NCBI GenBank assembly: GCA_964618105.1
Contig: CAZUAJ010000034.1
Coordinates: 1-9,815 of the forward strand
Direction of reading: 5' to 3'
DNA: 9,815 bases
Source: CAG-273 sp964618105
GTDB lineage: Bacteria > Bacillota > Clostridia > TANB77 > CAG-508
In this document: one piece after another, positions 1-5,192 of the stretch
Position numbering within the stretch: position 1 is the stretch's first letter
Layout: each line of letters starts with the position of its first letter
Notes under the pieces: model-generated
Databases searched by the model: none
The model's input: only the letters and a program-made list of their open reading frames with translations
Told to the model about the DNA's origin: nothing
Position numbers and translations under genes: made by a program

Positions 1-1
1 A

Positions 2-439
2 GAAATAGTTGAAATTAAAGATATTACTCCGCCAGCAGACATTAGAGATGCAATGGAAAAACAAATCAATGCTGAGAGAAATAAAAGAGCTTTAATTCTA
101 CAAGCAGAAGGTGAAAGACAATCTGCTATTACTTTAGCCGAAGGTAAAAAAGAAGCTGCTATTCTAGAAGCTGAAGCTGACAGAGAAGCTAAAATTAGAA
201 GAGCTGTTGGTGAAGCTGAAGCGATAAAAAAGGTTGCTGAAGCTAAAGCTCAAGAAATTCATTTAGTTTATGATGCTATGATGAAAGCTAAACCAGATGA
301 AAAATTAGTTCAATTAAAATCATTAGAAACATTAAAAGAAGTTGCTAATGGTGAAGCTAATAAAGTATTTATTCCTTTTGAAGCAACAAACACATTAAGT
401 AGTTTAGGCGCTGTTAAAGAAGTTATGAAAGATAAATAA
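2..439 (+). CDS. SPFH/Band 7 (stomatin/prohibitin-like) membrane protein, 3' part only
   Basis: The reading frame is open from the left edge, so the 5' end lies outside the window; the internal ATG at 53 is probably not the start. What is visible is the end of the SPFH domain (ITPPADIRDAMEKQ, the usual run into the coiled coil) and then a long Ala/Glu/Lys-rich helix with repeated AEGE, AEGK, AEAD and GEAEA units. This is typical of stomatin/paraslipin (QmcA/YbbK-type) proteins. The C-terminus holds a hydrophobic VFIPFEA patch, also common in the family. Members anchor in the membrane by an N-terminal segment (not seen here) and form oligomeric scaffolds, often with an NfeD partner. The partner is not in the window. 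The gene ends at a strong terminator and converges on rarA. Family assignment is firm; a specific role is not. Confidence 0.85.
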   Translation, partial: EIVEIKDITPPADIRDAMEKQINAERNKRALILQAEGERQSAITLAEGKKEAAILEAEADREAKIRRAVGEAEAIKKVAEAKAQEIHLVYDAMMKAKPDEKLVQLKSLETLKEVANGEANKVFIPFEATNTLSSLGAVKEVMKDK

Positions 440-442
440 AAT

Positions 443-483
443 TTAAACAAGGGTGTAGATAAATTATTTACACCCTTGTTTAA
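443..483. terminator. Bidirectional rho-independent terminator between the SPFH gene and rarA
   Basis: A perfect 15-bp inverted repeat (443-457 with 469-483, core AAACAAGGGTGTA/TACACCCTTGTTT) encloses an 11-nt loop. It is followed by T-rich sequence on both strands. The right arm overlaps the rarA stop codon (480-482). It serves two convergent genes. Confidence 0.9.
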
Positions 484-1724
484 TTTTCAACTGTATCATC
501 TTTTATATAGTATTTTGTTCCTAACATTTTGTCTGGTAAGTATTGTTGCTCTACCCAATGATTTGGATAGTCATGTGGATATTTGTAGCCTACTCCATAT
601 CCTTCTTGTGACATTCCTTCTGCAGGCGCATTTCTAATGTGCATTGGTATTGTACCTGTATCTTTATTTGCTACATCTTCTAGTGCCCTATTTATTCCCA
701 AATATGAAGCATTAGACTTTTTGGAAGTTGCTACATAAACTGTAGCTTCTGCTAAAATTATTCTTGCTTCTGGCATTCCTACCATTGTTACTGCTTGCAT
801 GGCTGATGTTGCAATTACCAAAGCATTCGGGTTTGCCATTCCAACATCTTCTGCTGCTGAAATTACTATTCTTCTTGCCATAAACACTGGGTCCTCACCT
901 GCATTTAATGCTCTAGCCAAATAAAATAGTGCAGCATCTGCATCACTTCCACGCATTGATTTTATAAATGCACTAATATTGTCATAATGGCTGTCCCCTT
1001 TTTTATCAAATACTGATTTTCTAGTTTGTACACACTCCTTTAGAATTTCATCTGTAATGTTTATTGCTCCATTTGAATCCAGTTGTGTTGTTAAAACAGC
1101 AACTTCTAACCCATTTAGCGCTGTTCTAACATCTCCACCTGAGGTTATTGCAAGTTTTTTTAATGTTTCATCTTCTACTTTTATGTTATAGCTACCTAGT
1201 CCATCTTCTGCGGTTAAAGATTTTTTTAACACATTAAATATATTTTCATTTGTTAATGGTTGTAAATGAAACACCATTGATCTTGAAATTAAAGCCTTAT
1301 TTACTTCAAAATATGGATTTTCTGTTGTTGCTCCTATTAAAATTATAGTTCCATTTTCCACATAAGGAAGTAATGCGTCTTGTTGTAATTTATTAAATCT
1401 GTGTATTTCGTCTATAAATAATATACATTTACCAGATGGATTTAGCATTACATTTTGTGCAGTTTCAACTGCATTTTTTATATCTGACACCCCTGATGTT
1501 ACTGCATTTATTTTTAAAAATTTATATTTTGTTGTATTACTAATAACTCTAGCAAGCGAAGTTTTTCCACAACCTGGTGGTCCCCATAATATAATACTAG
1601 ATAATCTATCTGCTTTTATTGTTCTATATAAAATTTTATCTTTTCCTAAAATATGTTCTTGTCCTACATAGTCTTCTAATGTTTTTGGGCTCATTCGGTA
1701 GGCAAGTGGTTTACTTATGTCCAT
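480..1724 (-). CDS. rarA: Replication-associated recombination protein A (RarA/MgsA AAA+ ATPase)
   Basis: A 414-aa AAA+ ATPase of the clamp-loader group that acts at stalled replication forks and on single-stranded DNA gaps in the cytoplasm. Visible motifs are Walker A GPPGCGKT (residues 48-55), Walker B ILFIDE followed by IHRF (101-110), sensor 1 GATTENP (131-137), a likely arginine finger in SRS (R148) and sensor 2 GGDVRTALN (R200). The C-terminal half has the MgsA tetramerisation and tail region, including AEDVGMANP, YLGINRA and MHIRNAPA. Length is normal for the family. The ATG at 1722-1724 has AAAGGAG (1734-1740) 9 bases upstream. It lies downstream of ruvA on the same strand with a 118-bp gap that holds a weak terminator and a possible promoter, so it may be partly co-transcribed with ruvA. 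RarA resembles RuvB in fold, but the sensor and C-terminal motifs identify RarA. Confidence 0.95.
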   Translation of the reverse strand: MDISKPLAYRMSPKTLEDYVGQEHILGKDKILYRTIKADRLSSIILWGPPGCGKTSLARVISNTTKYKFLKINAVTSGVSDIKNAVETAQNVMLNPSGKCILFIDEIHRFNKLQQDALLPYVENGTIILIGATTENPYFEVNKALISRSMVFHLQPLTNENIFNVLKKSLTAEDGLGSYNIKVEDETLKKLAITSGGDVRTALNGLEVAVLTTQLDSNGAINITDEILKECVQTRKSVFDKKGDSHYDNISAFIKSMRGSDADAALFYLARALNAGEDPVFMARRIVISAAEDVGMANPNALVIATSAMQAVTMVGMPEARIILAEATVYVATSKKSNASYLGINRALEDVANKDTGTIPMHIRNAPAEGMSQEGYGVGYKYPHDYPNHWVEQQYLPDKMLGTKYYIKDDTVEN

Positions 1725-1750
1725 TATTAAAAGCTCCTTTTTTATTTTTA

Positions 1751-1772
1751 GTGATAATTTTTATACTATCAC
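1751..1772 (-). promoter_or_regulatory. Possible rarA promoter -10 with overlapping 6-bp dyad
   Basis: Upstream of rarA an inverted repeat, GTGATA (1751-1756) and TATCAC (1767-1772), flanks a TATAAA-like -10 box on the - strand (1759-1764). No convincing -35 lies at the right distance. The dyad could be an operator, or chance in AT-rich DNA. Confidence 0.25.
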
Positions 1773-1799
1773 CTGTATTTTTTCTTTACTAAAACATTG

Positions 1800-1821
1800 A
1801 AAAAGTTGCTTTACCAACTCT
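1800..1821 (-). terminator. Weak terminator-like hairpin between ruvA and rarA
   Basis: On the - strand AGTTG (1815-1819) pairs with CAACT (1804-1808) across a 6-nt loop. The stem can extend by one G.U and one A-U pair and leads into five T's. It is short, so read-through from ruvA into rarA is plausible. Confidence 0.4.
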
Positions 1822-1842
1822 ATTTTAATAATTACTATATTC

Positions 1843-2460
1843 CTAAAGTTTTTTTGCTAAATTAGAAAGTCCTTTTTTAATAATTTCTTCTACTGATAAT
1901 GGTGTTGAGTCTACTTTTTGCAAAGCTTCTACAATTTCGTGTTTACTGTAGCCCAGTACTTGTAATGCACTTATTGCTTCAGATAGTTTTTCATCTTCTT
2001 TAATAACTTGTTCTATATTTGTAACTGTTTCTCCTTCTGTTATTGAAATTTCTTGCTCTTTTTTTAGTTTATCTTTTAGCTCTAGTATTGCTCTTTGAGC
2101 TGTTTTAGGACCTATGCCAGGTACTTTTTTTAGTATTGCTACATCATTTGATATAACAGCCAATGCAAATTGAGATGGATTAATATTTGAAAGTATGCCT
2201 AACGCACCTTTTGCACCAATTCCACTAACCCCTAACAATAATTCAAACATACGTAGTTCTTCATTTGTTAAAAAACCATATAGACTTACATCATCTTCCC
2301 TAACTCTCATAAATGTGTATATTTGTACTTTTTCACCTATATTTCCCACTTTTGATATAGCTGATTCTGGCATAAATATTTTATAACCTAATCCACCTGT
2401 TTCTACTACTATATAACCTTTTGTTTTTATTTCTAAAATTCCTTTTATATATGCTAACAT
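1843..2460 (-). CDS. ruvA: Holliday junction branch migration protein RuvA
   Basis: A 205-aa DNA-binding subunit of the RuvAB branch-migration complex, forming tetramers on four-way junctions. The N-terminal OB-fold starts with MLAYIKGIL and runs to about residue 63. Two helix-hairpin-helix motifs follow, VSGIGAKGALGIL (78-90) and VPGIGPKTAQRAI (113-125). After an acidic linker, the C-terminal domain (from about 157; SEAISALQVLGYS) is the RuvB-contacting part. I chose the ATG at 2458-2460 because the protein then begins with the family's conserved residues and GGAGG (2465-2469) sits just upstream. A longer GTG start at 2490 would put the ribosome binding site inside the coding region. ruvB, the usual neighbour, is absent; rarA follows instead. 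tcdA diverges from it across a 198-bp gap. Confidence 0.95.
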   Translation of the reverse strand: MLAYIKGILEIKTKGYIVVETGGLGYKIFMPESAISKVGNIGEKVQIYTFMRVREDDVSLYGFLTNEELRMFELLLGVSGIGAKGALGILSNINPSQFALAVISNDVAILKKVPGIGPKTAQRAILELKDKLKKEQEISITEGETVTNIEQVIKEDEKLSEAISALQVLGYSKHEIVEALQKVDSTPLSVEEIIKKGLSNLAKKL

Positions 2461-2480
2461 TTTTCCTCCGTTTATCAAAT

Positions 2481-2508
2481 ATTCTAACACTTATATTAAC
2501 AATTTCAA
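2481..2508 (-). promoter_or_regulatory. Candidate ruvA promoter
   Basis: On the - strand TTGAAA (2503-2508) and TAGAAT (2481-2486) are separated by 16 bp, close to the ruvA start. A second pair further up, TTGCAA (2535-2540) and TAAAAT (2513-2518), also 16 bp apart, is equally possible. I cannot choose between them. Confidence 0.4.
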
Positions 2509-2586
2509 AAATATTTTATCATAATATTTAAAAATTGCAAGTATTTTTTGCAAATTTTTGTTTGTTTTATAACTTTTATTTTATAG

Positions 2587-2615
2587 TTGATTTTTGCGTT
2601 TTTTTTTCTTATAAT
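2587..2615 (+). promoter_or_regulatory. Sigma-A-type promoter of tcdA
   Basis: TTGATT (2587-2592), a 17-bp spacer and a perfect TATAAT (2610-2615) lie 43 bp before the tcdA start. This is one of the best matches to the vegetative consensus in the window. Confidence 0.7.
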
Positions 2616-2658
2616 ATTTACATAATAATTTATTGCACGGAAAGGAATTAATTTAAAA

Positions 2659-3351
2659 ATGGAAAATTGGCTTAACAGAACTGAATATTTAATTGGAAAA
2701 AATAATGTAAACAAACTTGCAAATTCAAATGTTGCAGTATTTGGCTGCGGTGGTGTTGGTTCTTATGCAATTGAGGCATTAGCACGCAGTGGAATTGGAA
2801 GTCTTACTTTAATTGATAAAGATATAGTTGATATTACAAATATAAATCGTCAACTTATTGCAGATACCAGTACTATTGGTAGACCTAAAGTTGAAGTTCA
2901 AAAAGAAAGACTTTTAAAAATAAATCCTAATTTGAATATTACTACATATCAAATTTTTTATGATGCTTCTTATGCTGATGAAATTCTAAATAATAATTTT
3001 GACTATGTTATAGATGCTATTGATTGTGTTAGTTCTAAAATTAACCTAGTTGAAGAATGTAATAAAAAAAATATTCCTATTATTTCTTCTATGGGGACTG
3101 GTAATAAACTAGATCCTACCAAATTTGAAATTTCTGATATAAGCAAAACTTCAGTATGTCCATTAGCCAAGGTAATGAGAAAAGAACTTAATAAACGCGG
3201 AATTAAACATTTAAAGGTTGTATATTCAAAAGAAGAACCACACCGTTTTGATGAAACCAATAAAAAAAATCCTGCAAGTATTAGTTTTGTTCCTTCTGTT
3301 GCAGGATTAATTTTAGCTGGTGAAGTTATTAAAAGTTTGTTACTACTCTAA
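2659..3351 (+). CDS. tcdA: tRNA threonylcarbamoyladenosine dehydratase (TcdA/CsdL, ThiF/E1-like)
   Basis: A 230-aa member of the E1/MoeB/ThiF superfamily. TcdA uses ATP to cyclise t6A at position 37 of ANN-decoding tRNAs to cyclic t6A. Visible features are the nucleotide-binding loop GCGGVGS (29-35), the LIDKD stretch ending the second strand (51-55), the NINRQ arginine (R64), DAIDCV (119-124), the conserved TSVCPLA with C167, and the diagnostic tail ISFVPSVAGLILAGEVIK. These last motifs separate TcdA from MoeB and ThiF. GGAAAGGA (2639-2646) lies 12 bases before the ATG, which is rather far but the only candidate. It is transcribed alone, divergent from ruvA. No terminator follows; its stop codon abuts, and is overlapped antiparallel by, the broken variable-region fragment. 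The C-terminus (SLLLL) may therefore have been altered at the junction. Confidence 0.92.
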   Translation: MENWLNRTEYLIGKNNVNKLANSNVAVFGCGGVGSYAIEALARSGIGSLTLIDKDIVDITNINRQLIADTSTIGRPKVEVQKERLLKINPNLNITTYQIFYDASYADEILNNNFDYVIDAIDCVSSKINLVEECNKKNIPIISSMGTGNKLDPTKFEISDISKTSVCPLAKVMRKELNKRGIKHLKVVYSKEEPHRFDETNKKNPASISFVPSVAGLILAGEVIKSLLLL

Positions 3352-3626
3352 TTCTAGTTGGGCATCAGACTGCAGAGAAACTACAGGGAAAACGCACCGT
3401 CGTCGGTATAGTAGCTACGGTCCACAATGCCGCCGTTGCCATAGTTCACATACACCACGTAGTTAGAGTTGCAAGCAGAAGGCGAAGCCAGCCAGTAAGA
3501 TCTTTCGCTTCCTGGGTAGATACTTAAAGTTCGCGCAGGGAAAAGTACATTTTTATTTTCAAAGTAAGCTTGTGTGGAAACCGACAAATTATAAGCTGTT
3601 ATAAAATTTACGTAAGTAAAATTTTA
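3343..3626 (-). pseudogene. Fragment of a DGR-type variable-region protein (C-type-lectin/FGE-like C-terminus), frameshifted
   Basis: Read on the - strand, an open stretch of about 80 codons follows an in-frame stop. It includes LSVSTQAYFENKNVLFPAR, then SYWLASPSA, then a Tyr/Asn/Ser/Asp/Gly-rich segment, and it stops at TAG 3381-3383. In a shifted frame the next bases (3387 down to 3343) read PVVSLQSDAQLELE, which matches the usual GVRPVVSL ending of such domains. The tail is thus frameshifted and then cut at the tcdA end. In the segment 3399-3473 nearly all non-Val codons are NNC or NNT (TGC, AAC, TCT, TAC, TAT, GGC, ATT, GAC, CGT, AGC, ACC), all derivable from AAC/AAT by changing adenines only. 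That is the mark of retroelement-driven diversification. GC content and codon choice (GTG, GGC, CTG, GCG) differ sharply from the neighbours. There is no start with a ribosome binding site and no N-terminal domain, so it is a remnant or cassette, not a full gene. Function is inferred. Confidence 0.6.
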
Positions 3627-3674
3627 TTTACAGCTTATTATGCAGTTGGAACGAACGCAGAAAATAAAAATGTA
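3546..3674. repeat. Nested imperfect inverted repeats (about 130 bp) upstream of the variable-region fragment
   Basis: An outer 15-bp exact inverted pair, TACATTTTTATTTTC (3546-3560) and GAAAATAAAAATGTA (3660-3674), encloses an inner hairpin. The inner hairpin has 9-bp arms ATAAGCTGT (3591-3599) and ACAGCTTAT (3630-3638) and continues inward with ATAAAATTT-type arms with one bulge. No T-tract follows on either strand, so it is not a normal terminator. The outer left arm lies inside the coding fragment. Confidence 0.55.
3551..3590 (+). repeat. Copy A of a ~39-bp dispersed repeat
   Basis: It matches 7121-7159 at about 34 of 39 positions with one 1-base gap. The conserved cores are GCTTGTGTGG and ACCGACAAATT. 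Here it is the 5' part of the variable-region fragment, encoding LSVSTQA on the - strand. Confidence 0.7.
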
Positions 3675-3689
3675 TTAGTTAAAAGCAAT

Positions 3690-3723
3690 AAAATAGCCTG
3701 TATTCTTAGATACAAGCTATTTT
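3690..3723 (-). terminator. Terminator of the tRNA-His/tRNA-Gln unit
   Basis: AAAATAGC (3690-3697) pairs with GCTATTTT (3716-3723). After one mismatch TGTAT (3699-3703) pairs with ATACA (3710-3714), leaving a 6-nt loop. On the - strand the stem leads into ATTGCTTTT. It lies 15 bp past tRNA-Gln. Confidence 0.65.
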
Positions 3724-3737
3724 CAGTAATTATTTGT

Positions 3738-3812
3738 TGGTTGGGCTGGCTAGATTCGAACTAGCGCATGCATGAGTCAAAGTCATGTGCCTTACCGCTT
3801 GGCTACAGCCCA
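3738..3812 (-). tRNA. tRNA-Gln (anticodon UUG)
   Basis: The - strand gives a full cloverleaf. Acceptor TGGGCTG pairs with CAGCCCA, the anticodon stem is CATGA/TCATG around the loop CTTTGAC with anticodon TTG, and the T loop is GTTCGAATC. The discriminator is A and the CCA end is encoded (3738-3740). It starts 5 bp after tRNA-His, so the two share a transcript. Confidence 0.95.
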
Positions 3813-3817
3813 TTATA

Positions 3818-3895
3818 TGGGGTGGAAGATGGGACTCGAACCCACGGTCTCCAGTGCCACAAACTGGCGCGTTAACCAACTACGCTACATCCACC
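3818..3895 (-). tRNA. tRNA-His (anticodon GUG)
   Basis: A cloverleaf with anticodon GTG in the stem CCAGT/ACTGG, T arm GTGGG-TTCGAGT-CCCAT, discriminator C and encoded CCA (3818-3820). The extra 5' G (G-1, at 3895) that marks histidine tRNAs is present. The acceptor GTGGATG pairs with CTTCCAC except for a U.U mismatch at position 6-67. Confidence 0.95.
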
Positions 3896-3897
3896 AT

Positions 3898-3927
3898 TTA
3901 TATATGCATTTCACAACGCATATATAA
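3898..3927. repeat. 10-bp inverted repeat in the tRNA leader
   Basis: TTATATATGC (3898-3907) and GCATATATAA (3918-3927) are perfectly complementary around a 10-nt loop. The dyad sits between the -10 box and tRNA-His. It may form a hairpin in the precursor 5' leader or be a binding site. Confidence 0.5.
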
Positions 3928-3956
3928 TTTTACAATATTTTATATACTTTTGTCAA
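3927..3956 (-). promoter_or_regulatory. Promoter of the tRNA-His/tRNA-Gln unit
   Basis: On the - strand a perfect TTGACA (3951-3956) is followed after 18 bp by TAAAAT (3927-3932). Transcription would start about 25 bp before tRNA-His. A consensus -35 fits a highly expressed tRNA unit. Confidence 0.7.
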
Positions 3957-4023
3957 TACTTCAAAAATATTTTTTGTGAATTTTGTGTTACAAAACAAAT
4001 TAATATATACTCCATATACTAAA

Positions 4024-4749
4024 TTATATTTCTTTTGCCCAAAGTATTAATCTTGCACTAGAATCGTCTGTACATGTACTTACAGATATTTCTCTTTTTC
4101 CATTTGTATTTCTAGTTGCATAGCTAAAATCGTTAGAGTCAGTTTGATATTTTTTATAAATTTCATAAGTTACTTTTTTACCTGACATATCTGTTATATA
4201 TATTTTATCTCCAATTGACAATTTTTTATTATTCGAAAAAAATGTACCATTTCTATAATTATGTCCAGCCAATACGGTGTTTCCAACTTTATTAACACCT
4301 GGTCCATATAAAATTGCTATTCCAGATTCGAGTGCTTTTGCTGATGAATCATTTAAAATGGCATATTTTATATTTGTTTTTGGTATTTCAATAGTTCCTG
4401 CTACTTTCAATCCGTTTAATGTTAATTCTTTATTTGAAGAAGAACCACTGTTGTTATTATTTTGTTCATTATTACCATTATATTCATTGTTGTCTACTAT
4501 CAAATCCGAATTTGTTAGTGTATCATTATTTTCAATGTTGCTTGGTATTTCACTGTTATTGTCTTCATTGTTTTCTGTAGTATTTCCTTCTACATAACTG
4601 TTAAATTGTTCAAAAAAGTCTTTAGTTTTGCTAGATGTACTTGAGGCTTTATAAAAATCTATTCCTATAAATATTAAAAGTCCTATAATAGCTAAAATAC
4701 CTATTATTAACAAAATTGATAGTAATTTGTTATATTTACTATTTAACAT
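4024..4749 (-). CDS. Membrane-anchored sortase (probably class D-like)
   Basis: A 241-aa cysteine transpeptidase that would join secreted proteins with a C-terminal sorting signal to the cell wall or to each other. Residues 1-8 are short and basic, and 9-31 form one hydrophobic membrane segment, giving an N-in, C-out anchor. Residues 50-108 are a low-complexity Asn/Ser/Glu linker, longer than usual. The catalytic domain (from about 113) shows GTIEIPK, the histidine in AGHNYRNGTFF (H163), the catalytic STCTDD cysteine (C226) and the ARL arginine (R233). The His-Cys-Arg triad is therefore complete. The protein ends only 8 residues after the arginine. AGGAGGG-type ribosome binding sequence (4756-4762) precedes the ATG. 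No LPXTG-type substrate or pilin lies in the window. Sortase identity is firm; the class is a guess from size and motif layout. Confidence 0.88.
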   Translation of the reverse strand: MLNSKYNKLLSILLIIGILAIIGLLIFIGIDFYKASSTSSKTKDFFEQFNSYVEGNTTENNEDNNSEIPSNIENNDTLTNSDLIVDNNEYNGNNEQNNNNSGSSSNKELTLNGLKVAGTIEIPKTNIKYAILNDSSAKALESGIAILYGPGVNKVGNTVLAGHNYRNGTFFSNNKKLSIGDKIYITDMSGKKVTYEIYKKYQTDSNDFSYATRNTNGKREISVSTCTDDSSARLILWAKEI

Positions 4750-4792
4750 TTGTATCCCTCCTATTTTTCATTTCTTAGGTCATTATATATAA

Positions 4793-4821
4793 ATTATATC
4801 ATATTAATAAAAAATAATCTA
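4793..4821 (-). promoter_or_regulatory. Extended -10 promoter of the sortase gene
   Basis: On the - strand TGATATAAT is an extended -10 (TATAAT 4793-4798, TG 4800-4801). A weak TAGATT (4816-4821) lies 17 bp upstream. The promoter lies in the 78-bp gap after the HIT gene, so the sortase can be expressed separately. Confidence 0.5.
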
Positions 4822-4827
4822 TATTTA

Positions 4828-5172
4828 CTAAATAACTTTTGGTCCCATTTTTCTTCCTGCTAATAAATGAAAATGTATATGCATAACTTCTTGCCCAGAG
4901 TCTTTACCACAATTTGCTATTACTCTAAAGCCATTTTCTTCTATTCCTATTTGTTTTGCTATTTTATTTATAGCAACAAATATTTTACTAATTAGGTAAC
5001 TTTCTTTTTCTTTTACTTCAAGTAAAGTTTCTATATGCTTTTTAGGTATTACTAATATATGAATTGGTGCTACTGGGTTAATATCGTTAAATGCAATTAC
5101 ATCATCATCTTCATACACTTTTTTTGAAGGGATTTCTCCTTTTATTATTTTACAAAAAATACAATCTTTCAT
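4828..5172 (-). CDS. HIT-family nucleotide phosphohydrolase (HinT-like)
   Basis: A 114-aa protein with the whole HIT fold. The N-terminal CIFCKIIKGEIPS carries C4 and C7 of the usual zinc site, ILVIPKKH follows at 39-46, and the triad HIHFH lies at 98-102 in QEVMHIHFHLLAG. HIT proteins of this HinT/PKCI branch hydrolyse purine nucleoside phosphoramidates and adenylated lysine. HinT can also take the aminoacyl-AMP released by aminoacyl-tRNA synthetases, which makes its place 20 bp downstream of alaS notable. AAAGGG about 9 bases before the ATG is the ribosome binding site. Spacing and lack of a terminator point to co-transcription with alaS. The C-terminus (GRKMGPKVI) is slightly unusual compared with the common GGRxMxWPPG ending. 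Confidence 0.92.
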   Translation of the reverse strand: MKDCIFCKIIKGEIPSKKVYEDDDVIAFNDINPVAPIHILVIPKKHIETLLEVKEKESYLISKIFVAINKIAKQIGIEENGFRVIANCGKDSGQEVMHIHFHLLAGRKMGPKVI

Positions 5173-5192
5173 TTTATATTTCCCTTTCTATT

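Noticed and set aside
443..483. Terminal inverted repeat of a mobile element
   Set aside because: The hairpin with T-tracts on both sides between convergent genes is a standard bidirectional terminator.
2461..2490. Longer ruvA from a GTG start
   Set aside because: The extra 10 residues cover the ribosome binding site and are not part of the family's N-terminus.
2505..2714. 69-codon reading frame on the - strand between ruvA and tcdA
   Set aside because: It is Lys/Ile/Phe-rich noise in AT-rich intergenic DNA, has no ribosome binding site, and overlaps the tcdA start and both promoters.
3343..3674. A complete diversity-generating retroelement in the window
   Set aside because: No reverse transcriptase, accessory gene or template repeat can be found on either strand; only a variable-region-like fragment is present.
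3570..3979. Two short + strand reading frames across the tRNA region
   Set aside because: They run antisense through tRNA-Gln and tRNA-His, which are certain.
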